From Polyrhizophydium stewartii (Eukaryota; Chytridiomycota; Chytridiomycetes; Rhizophydiales), in assembly GCA_027604665.1 (NCBI GenBank), contig JADGIZ010000595.1, positions 1 to 11,360 on the forward strand: DNA of 11,360 nucleotides, in the 5' to 3' direction. A program made the position numbers and the translations under genes. Under the pieces are notes generated by a model. It was given only the letters and a program-made list of their open reading frames with translations. It was not told the origin of the DNA and ran no database searches. The stretch's first letter is position 1; each line of letters begins with the position of its first letter. Positions 1-7,400 of the stretch are shown here, piece after piece.

Positions 1-27
1 GTGTGTGTGTGTGTGTGTGTGTGTGTG
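1..27. repeat. (GT)n dinucleotide microsatellite
   Basis: Thirteen uninterrupted GT units plus one G open the window, so the tract may extend further left. It lies in non-coding sequence and is a typical length-variable microsatellite. An alternating purine-pyrimidine tract of this kind could adopt Z-DNA, but nothing here shows that it does. Confidence 0.95.
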
Positions 28-646
28 GCAGAGGCGGTGGTTGGTCAAGAAGTACGAGGCGGGAAGCAGGGAGGGGGAAAGAGCGCAGAGTAGAGGTAGA
101 CAAGAGTCAATCGAGCAGAAAGCAAGAGTGCGAGTGAATGCGGGAGGAGGATGGAGAGGGTGAGAGCCGTGTGCAATAAAGCCTTGAGCATTTTTGGAGG
201 GGAGGGAGGCAGCAAGACAAAAGAGCAGGCGCAATCTTTGGAGAACAAAACTGGCACTCCTGTTTGAAGATCAGTTGGCGGGAGAGTGGGCATGCACAGG
301 TCCGTGCATGGGATTGCATGCGCAGGTGAGGGACAGAGATATGCATGCAGAAATGGAAGGCGGGAGGTTTGAGAGGCGGTGTGAATGGTAGTAAAAGCAG
401 TGATGCAGCTAGCTGTCGAGAAGGAAGGCAGAAGCATTCGCATACACACGGGTAGACACAGTGAAGAAAGCTGGGGGATGAGCAGAGTCCAAAGCATCAC
501 TTCTAGATCAAAAAAGAAGAAAGAGCGATATTAGGCTCAGACGTATCTGTCCTGGGCATGTATGGAGTGAGCGGGTCAGAGAGCTTGAATGCAACTGGGC
601 TGTCTTGCACGAGACGGCGCATAAAGAGCACGGCGACAACGGCTGA
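28..646. other. Non-coding, purine-rich region downstream of the RING gene
   Basis: I see no convincing gene here. The plus strand is strongly purine-rich (GA/GGA runs) from about 55 to 530, so translations of the opposite strand give only Leu/Ser/Pro/Cys-rich low-complexity peptides. The motif TGCATG recurs at 305-310, 315-320 and 342-347, with its complement at 291-296. A plus-strand AATAAA lies at 175-180 and could serve a plus-strand gene ending near the left edge, but no such gene is visible. No AATAAA is seen on the minus strand for the RING gene that ends at 689, so the position of its 3' end is unknown. Confidence 0.6.
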
Positions 647-667
647 GGCGGCGGCGGCGGCGGCGGC
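647..667. repeat. (GGC)7 trinucleotide repeat
   Basis: Seven perfect GGC units lie 22 bases beyond the stop codon of the minus-strand RING gene. They would therefore be read as GCC units in that gene's 3' untranslated region. The tract may vary in length between strains. It is not part of the coding frame, which ends with TAA at 689-691. Confidence 0.9.
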
Positions 668-688
668 AGTGGCAGCATCTGAACTGGC

Positions 689-3600
689 TTAATCGACAAA
701 GAAGATGAGCGCCGTTGGCATGCGGCCATCCTGCTGTGGTACAAACAGAATCCGCACGCCTGCAACGCCAGGCCCGGGCGTCGGCGCCGGATGCGGCGCC
801 GGACGCGGCGGGGCGGCCGGCGTCGTCGTGTTCTCGACACCGCGCGTGCGGCATATCGGACATGAGTTGTGGTACGACACGAGCCACTGGTCGAGACAGT
901 CCTTATGGAAGCCGTGGCGGCACGACATGACGCGCAGCTCATCGCCGTCGTCGTACTGCGTCAGGCAGATGCTGCACTTCTCGTGCGTTCCGCCAAGGAG
1001 ATCGCGGAGTCGCGCGGGCTTGGTCCCGTCAGGTGTGGCGCTCGACTCGCCCGAAGCAGCGTTCCCGTCGCCTTCGGTCGGTTCGGCCTCGTCGACTGCG
1101 GCTGCTGCGTCGCCGAGCTGCTCGAGATCAGACTGCTTGAACGTGATGAGCGGAATCTGCTGCTCGACGTCATTGCGCGCTGCGTTCTGCGGACGCGCCG
1201 GCCCGAGCATCTCGGCCAGGCGCACAAACATGTCGTAGTCGAGTCCCTGGCGATCCTCGGGTGCACCAGAGGTCTGAGGCCTTGGCTGCGTCTGAGGTTG
1301 TTGCTGCGGCTGCGGCTGCGGCTGCGACTGCGGCTGCGACTGGGGCTGGGGCTCGGGCTGCGGCCGTGACGCAGCAGAAGCCGCCGTCGGGAACGGAGTC
1401 GCCGTGCGGGTCGGACCGCGGTTGTCGGCACCAAGCATGGCCCTTCGCAGCATCGACTGGATCATCAACGCAGCGAGCGCCGCACCGAGCGATCCTGCTG
1501 CTTCTTCCGTCTCGCCAGAGCCGGTCGGCTGAGTCGCGGTGCTGTTCGCGGGCTGCGATGGCTGCTCCGCGCGGCGAGGAGCGGGCGGTGGGCCAAAGAG
1601 ATCAGCGAGGATGTCCGGCATCGCGGCAAGCCGAGGGCGAAGCGGCTGCGGTGCGCCAGGCGCGCGATCGGACCCGTCGTCGCTGGAAGACTGCGAGGCG
1701 AGCGACGCGTGGTCGGAGGCGACATCCGGCGTTCGGGGCCGGCCAGCCGTGGCCGTGCTCGACGCCGATGCGGCTGAGTTGCGGCCTGCACCTTGAGTAC
1801 CGCGCTCCATCGCAGATCGTGCCGCGAGCGACATGAGCAGAGCCATGCTGAGGCCAGTGCCGAGCGGGTCGCGGGTCGCCATGCCTGGCCGCGCTCCGCT
1901 GGGCAGCGATGGGCCGTCCTGCGCAAACCCTCCGGTGCTTTCCGCCCGAGAGGCCTGGCTACTTGCGCCGGCATCCGCTGGGCCGTCCGAGGCACCTTCG
2001 GCGACGTCGCTGAACCCGTCAAAGAACGAAGAGACAGACATTGACGTGGCCGTGCTTCGGCGCGGCCGCACTCTGCGTCCGCTAATGCTTGAAGAGCCGT
2101 CATCGTTGGTGCTGGCGTCCATGTCGGCGTCCCGATCGTGCATGGACTCCGAGTCATTGTCTGTCTCGTCGCGGGGCCGGACGAGGCTCGAGTGAGAGCT
2201 CTCGCGGCGCAGTGAGTCGAGTGGGCTGAACATCCGCTGCATCGATTCCGTCGACGAGCGCAGCATGCGAGAGAGGCGGCTCGAGCGAGATGAGCCCGGC
2301 GCGCCGTCCATGGCCGCAGATTCGGTCGATAGAGGCGAGCGAGTGCGGGCAAGACCTGGTCCAGAGCCAGATGCCGAGGGACTGCCTGTTGTCGCCATGC
2401 CGTCGAGAGAAGGCGGCATCGACGAGGGGCGGGCCGGCAAGCCAAAGAGGCCGGGGCCGCTCGGGAACATGCTGCTGCGCTGCGAGGCACCAAGATCCGG
2501 CCGAAGCGGCGGCGGAGGCGGCCGCGGTCGGTCGGCCCCCTCGGATCCCACGACGTAGACGACCCAGTCGCGGCGGCGAGGTCCTGACTCGGCAGCAAGC
2601 GTTCCTGGCTGAGCGGGCTGGCCTCCCGACGAGCTTCCAAGCGAGGCGGATGAGGCTGTGGCGGCCGATGCGGCAGTGCTGGTGGGGGCGGCGGCCGATG
2701 AGGCGGTGCCAGATGACGGGGCAGCGGCAGCGGTCGGCGAGGCGGCTCTGCCGGACGTCTGATCTGCTTGCGATGCGATGATGAGCATCGATCGGCGGCG
2801 CTGCGCTCCCGTGGGGTCTGCTTGAAGAGGCGGCCGCACTGCGGGCGGGATGCTTTGCATGATGTTGAAGAATAGCTGGGTGATCTCGGCGTTGACCCTG
2901 GGGTCCGCCGAAGCTTGTCCGACAACGGCAGGAGTGCCGGCGGCCGCTCCAGAGGCAGCGTCAGAGGTAGCGGGCGCTGCAGGGGTCGCCCGCGTGCTTC
3001 CGGGCTGCACCTGCGGCGGGCTGGGCTGCGGGCCAGCAGCGTTCTCGGCGTGTCCGTGGGGTGCTGCCAAAGGCGGGCTGTCAGCCGGAAGCGGATCGGC
3101 GTGATCCGCGGCCGGCATGCACTCACCCGACGCATCGTGCCTGTCGCCCTCACCGTCGTCGCTGCCCTCGACGGCAGGTTCGGGTCTGTCTTGGGCGGGT
3201 CCGGCATCCTCGTCGGCGCTCGCGAGCGAGCTGGCCGCGGCCGAAGCGACGCTCATGTTGCTGGTGGTGATCGCGTCATCGTCCATGTGCTCGCCGGCCG
3301 GCTCAGACGGCGCGGGCTCCTGGTCGGCCGGGGCGATGTGCGCGAACAGGGCGGCATTGGAGGCAGGCGCAGCGACCGGAGATGCCGGGCGTGGAGGCGC
3401 GGGCGAGCTGGGCCGGAACACGATCGCCTCGAGGCTGGTTGTGTTGGACACGGACCTCATCGACCCGGCCGAGCGCTGCGACGCAAGAAGAGGGCGCAGC
3501 GAGCGGCGCTGGCGGACCGAGGCGGCCGGCGCCAGGACGCGTGGGACAGCGTCGCCTGAGAGCGGAGGCACGGCGAGAGTGGATGCCGGTGCGGCAGGGC

Positions 3601-4105
3601 CGCCGGGGCCGCCGGGGCGGATGCCGCCGGCCGCCTCGGCGGAGTCGGCGCGATCGGCCGGCGCCTCGTCGTCGATGGATGGGAGCGAGGCGGCCGACGG
3701 CGGGCGCAGCGGGTCCTCCGCAGGCGGCTGCCCGGCGGGCGCCGCGCGCAGGCCCAGCGTGCGCAGCAGCGAGAAGGGCACCAGCGGGTGGTCCGAATTC
3801 AGCTGCCTGCGCAGCATGCGCGATAGGCGGCCGCCGCGGCCGAGCCTCGTGGAAGGGCCGCTGTTGCCAGGGGCCTCGTCGGCGTCGTGCGGCCGCTGCG
3901 GCCGGCCTGCGGTGGCGGCGGCAGGCGGCGGGGACTGCGGCCGCGGGTCGCGCGCATCGTGCTGGGCCGCGGCGGCCTGCTGGGGCCTCTCCAGGGTCGA
4001 GTGGCTGTGGCCCATGGCGCCGGGGCTCTGCTGCGGGTGGTGGTTGAGGGTGGGGGTTGACGGCTTGGCGGGAAAGGAGCCGGCTCGGATGCTGACCGTG
4101 GCCAT
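689..4105 (-). CDS. Large disordered RING-H2 protein, probable E3 ubiquitin ligase
   Basis: The single open frame encodes 1138 aa from the first ATG (4103-4105). A complete RING-H2 domain lies at residues 1044-1085 (851-976), spaced C-X2-C-X14-C-X-H-X2-H-X2-C-X11-C-X2-C. All eight zinc ligands are present, which predicts E2 binding and ubiquitin transfer. Ahead of it come a WVVYVVG strand (514-520), a Pro-Gln tract (about 915-948) and an LDYDMF..LAEMLGPARP segment (955-972). From memory, this strand, the LGPARP motif and a C-terminal RING resemble a family of fungal RING proteins, but no search was possible. The rest is Ser/Ala/Pro-rich and looks disordered, with RLSRMLR twice (93-99, 610-616). 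After the RING come a Pro-rich linker and a hydrophobic end, ILFV...ALIFFVD. The frame is open upstream to 4285, but that stretch begins with GTG and has no ATG. A second ATG (4013-4015) gives MGHSHS, which fits N-myristoylation and may be the true start. Both ATGs have a purine at -3 and G at +4. No intron is needed. Confidence 0.85.
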   Translation of the reverse strand: MATVSIRAGSFPAKPSTPTLNHHPQQSPGAMGHSHSTLERPQQAAAAQHDARDPRPQSPPPAAATAGRPQRPHDADEAPGNSGPSTRLGRGGRLSRMLRRQLNSDHPLVPFSLLRTLGLRAAPAGQPPAEDPLRPPSAASLPSIDDEAPADRADSAEAAGGIRPGGPGGPAAPASTLAVPPLSGDAVPRVLAPAASVRQRRSLRPLLASQRSAGSMRSVSNTTSLEAIVFRPSSPAPPRPASPVAAPASNAALFAHIAPADQEPAPSEPAGEHMDDDAITTSNMSVASAAASSLASADEDAGPAQDRPEPAVEGSDDGEGDRHDASGECMPAADHADPLPADSPPLAAPHGHAENAAGPQPSPPQVQPGSTRATPAAPATSDAASGAAAGTPAVVGQASADPRVNAEITQLFFNIMQSIPPAVRPPLQADPTGAQRRRSMLIIASQADQTSGRAASPTAAAAPSSGTASSAAAPTSTAASAATASSASLGSSSGGQPAQPGTLAAESGPRRRDWVVYVVGSEGADRPRPPPPPLRPDLGASQRSSMFPSGPGLFGLPARPSSMPPSLDGMATTGSPSASGSGPGLARTRSPLSTESAAMDGAPGSSRSSRLSRMLRSSTESMQRMFSPLDSLRRESSHSSLVRPRDETDNDSESMHDRDADMDASTNDDGSSSISGRRVRPRRSTATSMSVSSFFDGFSDVAEGASDGPADAGASSQASRAESTGGFAQDGPSLPSGARPGMATRDPLGTGLSMALLMSLAARSAMERGTQGAGRNSAASASSTATAGRPRTPDVASDHASLASQSSSDDGSDRAPGAPQPLRPRLAAMPDILADLFGPPPAPRRAEQPSQPANSTATQPTGSGETEEAAGSLGAALAALMIQSMLRRAMLGADNRGPTRTATPFPTAASAASRPQPEPQPQSQPQSQPQPQPQQQPQTQPRPQTSGAPEDRQGLDYDMFVRLAEMLGPARPQNAARNDVEQQIPLITFKQSDLEQLGDAAAAVDEAEPTEGDGNAASGESSATPDGTKPARLRDLLGGTHEKCSICLTQYDDGDELRVMSCRHGFHKDCLDQWLVSYHNSCPICRTRGVENTTTPAAPPRPAPHPAPTPGPGVAGVRILFVPQQDGRMPTALIFFVD
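851..976 (-). other. RING-H2 zinc-binding domain (encoded segment)
   Basis: This stretch encodes the cross-brace RING of the minus-strand E3 candidate. Ligand order is C3H2C3: CSIC, then CRHGFH, then C, then CPIC. The residue after the first CxxC is Leu where E2-contacting RINGs usually have a hydrophobic residue, the helix carries the conserved Trp (LDQWL), and Pro precedes the final CxxC pair's second half (CPIC). These features are typical of active RING-H2 ligases, but activity is inferred. Confidence 0.9.
1280..1362 (-). repeat. Hexanucleotide GCTGCG-type repeat coding for Pro-Gln
   Basis: Imperfect tandem copies of a 6-bp unit (plus strand GCTGCG/GCTGCGA variants) lie inside the RING gene. 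On the coding strand they read as alternating Pro and Gln, interrupted by Ser, Glu, Thr and Arg. The 6-bp period keeps the frame, so unit gain or loss would only change the length of a flexible linker. The tract lies just ahead of the LGPARP segment and the RING. Confidence 0.85.
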
Positions 4106-4498
4106 TGCGGGCGAGTTCGGCCAACGGCGGCCACGGCGCCAGGCGGGAACGGAGCAAAGGCGGTTGGGATGCACCTGGGTCAGCAGCTCACCGATGGGCG
4201 AGGTGCGGGCGCGGACACGGCCACCAGGGCATAGCCATCGCAGGGAATGCCAACCTTGGCTCTTCGAGCCAAACTTGAATCGCACAAGCTCGTCTCACCA
4301 TGGGCGGACATGGGCGGCCATGAGCACATGAATGCAGCACGGGTCGGCAGATGCTCGCTCCTTTGCCAAATGACAGTGCTGCCGCCCATCGCCGGCCCGC
4401 GCTCATCGGTATCGCTGGCGTCGCCCACACCCGCCTCGCACGGCATGTCTGGCGTCGCACACCGAGAGGGCCTGCCGCTGTCTGCTGACGCCTCCTGA
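4106..4498. promoter_or_regulatory. Presumed divergent promoter region between the RING and LisH-WD40 genes
   Basis: The two genes point away from each other across this gap, so it should hold both promoters and both 5' untranslated regions. No clear TATA box is seen. A GC-box-like decamer, CATGGGCGG followed by A or C, is present as a direct tandem pair at 4299-4308 and 4309-4318. Related copies are GATGGGCG at 4193-4200 (plus) and GATGGGCGGC at 4381-4390 (minus). These could bind a zinc-finger activator shared by the pair, which is inference. An in-frame TGA at 4496-4498 abuts the ATG of the plus-strand gene, so no continuous upstream extension of that reading frame is possible. Confidence 0.5.
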
Positions 4499-7400
4499 AT
4501 GCTCGCTCGCCGGGTCATGGTTCGCCAACGCGCAGCATCGCCCGCAAGCCGGCCAATGTCGCTCTGCGACGAGCCGCTCCCGAATCTCAAGATCGGCTCA
4601 TCCGTCGCGGCCCGCGACCCGCTGGCGCGTCCGCACCAGCATCACCTGGCGCCGCTGCTTGACCGCACCTTCATCGCGCACGCAGCGTCCGCACCAGCAG
4701 TTCCTAACGCCGCCATCGCTGCCGAGGAGCCGCAGGGATGCGCATCTCGACAGCGCCGCGTCACAAACAACATGCGCGTGTCGCCAACAACAAGCCCCGT
4801 GCTGCACGACCATCCGCTCGCCGCAACGCCACGGGATGCCGCGGCGCGCAGCCGCTCCGTCGCTCTGTCGCCCTTGCAGGGGCATCCAGCAGCCTCGCCC
4901 GCGCTGCTACTCCAGGCCGATCCGTCGCCGCAACCATCCCTCGCTCAGCCGCGCCATGTGCTACGCCGATCGGGCTGGTGGCGCATCGACGAGGACCGCA
5001 CCGAGCAGATGAACATGATCAAGGCTCTTCTCCGGCAGCAGCCGGTGACCAACGAGTCCGGCGCAGCGTCGTCCGACTCGCTCGCTTCCGCAGCAGGCTC
5101 CTGCCGCGAAGCATCCGGTGAAACGCCTCGAGGCATCGTCGCGCCAATCAAGGCTGCGCTCAATCCACCGTATGCAACCTCAACCACCGATGAACTTCCT
5201 CAATCGATTTCCGCAGCCGGCACGCCAGTTTTAAAAGCCAACGCCGCTGAGATCTGTGCTCAATCTCAACCATCCATTAATGCAAATCTGGTTCGGCCCT
5301 CAGCAGCAGAGTCGAACCAGCTCGAGAATGAGCCAAATCTGCCTGCCGCTGCGGTTAATGGCACGATGTTTCGTCACGAACTTGAAAATATGCCAAGTTC
5401 AAACTGCGCATCTCAGCAGCGTGTTACAGCTCAACCCCCAGCGGATCTCGAGAGCTTGGCAGCCAGTTTAAACCGTGCCACCGCCGAGATCGCGAAGCTG
5501 AGACGCAAGCTAGCAAAGGCGGAAAAGCGAGCAGAATCGGGTCTAAAGGCCAAGAAATCACTCGCAGACACCATGAAGAGTCTGGCGGACATTCAGGTCT
5601 GTATATTTGTGCATTTGCTGTTCTTGCGCAGCTCTGCGTGTCTGACTCGCTGGTGTGCTGCAGGCCGAGTATGTCCCGTCGGCAGTCGGGAACACTGCCA
5701 TTGCCAAATATCTGTTGCGCCACGAGCTCTTCCGGACTCTCTCGTGCTTTGCGGCGGAAGCTAAGCTACGAGGCGCAGAGAATCTCGGCAACTTTATGGC
5801 GCTGAGACAGCATCTCGACCGCCACGACTTTGTCTCTGCCATTGAGCTTGTTCAGCAGGTCATGAACACCGCTGTCGGGGACCCCCACAAGCCAGCCTCG
5901 TCGCCAGGCTTGCTTCCTTGTGAGTGTGCAACTATATTGCGATAACATGCAGCGGCACGGGCTGACTTGCCCTGCTTACGCAGCATTTGAGGACTTGATA
6001 TATGTTCTGAGCAAATATCTGCTTATCCAGCTGCACCAAACGCAACAGCACGCCGCCGCGGCCGATGCGCTCGAGCAAGTGATTGCGCCGCTCGTCAAGA
6101 AAGAACAGAGGCGAGGCGGTGTCCGTGCGGAATGGTTTGCGACAGGTGGGCATCGGTAAACGCTTCGACACGCCGGATACGTGCGCACTGACCAAAATTT
6201 GGCGCAGATCTCCAGCTTCTGCGTGATCTCGTTCACAGCAGCTCGACAAGTTCAAGTAATATCTATCACGCCTTCAACTGGAAATCCGAGATTTTCAAGT
6301 TTTGGGAAAGCGCAAAGGCCGCGCTGAAGCTGCAGGAGATTGAGCGAGACCGCGACAACTCTCGGGATCCTCGCAAGGGACGCCCGCGCTCAAGAAGCGG
6401 ATCCTCAACGCCTCCACCGCCGCTGTTCGCTTTTGCGCTTGCAAGGCACTTTTTTGCGGACGACTCGTGGCTTTCGTCGGCACTGGAACTCGACCAGATG
6501 TCGTCGGACGCGGAACGCTGGAAACGCGCTGCGAGCATCATTTCGACCGCAAGCTCGGACAAACTGCGCGTTGTGGAATCTCCAGGGCAGCCACCGCCTG
6601 CGCTCTCGCCTCTTGCAAGCAAGCAAACGCCACATTTCGAACCACGGCAGCCTGACGAGCCACCTCGAGGCAAACCCCACCCCCAACGTCCAGCTCAGCA
6701 GCTTGCCATTCGTGACTCGAGCGACACCGCAAACGTGCCCAGCTACGAGGAAAAGAATACCCACCAGGCAAGCCTACAAGCTGCGCAAACCATGTCGCAA
6801 TCCCGCCCGAAAACATCGCAGCGGTCGAGAGCAAGATGCAGCCGCTCGGAGACGTCGGATCGTGCAAGCCTCACCTCTGCTTCGAACGGAGCCACAGATT
6901 CCGAGGCAGGTCCCAATTTGTTATCACTGGTTTGGCGACGTCTGCTGACAACTCCCATAGCTTCCGCCCCTGCCTCCTGATTTGCACGAGACATCCGACT
7001 TTGCGCTTGCTGCGGTGTGTGGTCCATCCATCTCGCAAGCCCGTGTGCTTGACGTGCGTGATATGCCAGAGTCGGGCCAGTAAGCGCTACTCTCTGCGGC
7101 AAGCAGAAAAGGGCAATCGCTGACAGTAACCGCCGCCAGAGTCATTGTCGCGACTGCCGGCGGCGACGATCGCAACGACAAGGGCATCTCGCTCTGGGAG
7201 ATGCGGTCAGGGTCGCTGCTGTCGCACCTCGATAACGGGACCATCAAGCAAGTGGTCGCAATCTTGTTCCACCCAAGCTTTCCTGAGCTCCTCCTTACGG
7301 CAGACATGGAGTTCGACGTCAAGTTATGGAACTGGCGCGAGGGCCGCGTCGTGCGCTGGTGGCGTAAGCACCACACGCGCATCATCTTCCGGCTTGCGTG

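Noticed and set aside
45..500. 151-codon minus-strand open frame rich in Leu, Ser, Pro and Cys
   Set aside because: It is the translation of a polypyrimidine strand, with no domain, no coherent hydrophobic pattern and repeated low-complexity peptides. The composition alone explains it.
1465..3207. 580-codon minus-strand open frame overlapping the RING gene
   Set aside because: It is Arg/Pro/Ala-rich in a shifted frame of the same strand, while the overlapping frame carries the WVVYVVG and RING motifs.
4103..4285. Extension of the RING protein upstream to 4285
   Set aside because: The codon at 4283-4285 is GTG, not ATG, and the 60 extra codons contain no ATG. It is more likely 5' untranslated sequence unless an upstream exon exists.
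3117..4331. 404-codon plus-strand open frame
   Set aside because: It is antisense to the RING gene and Gly/Ala/Arg/Ser-rich. Stop codons are rare on the opposite strand of such GC-rich coding sequence, so this is a shadow.
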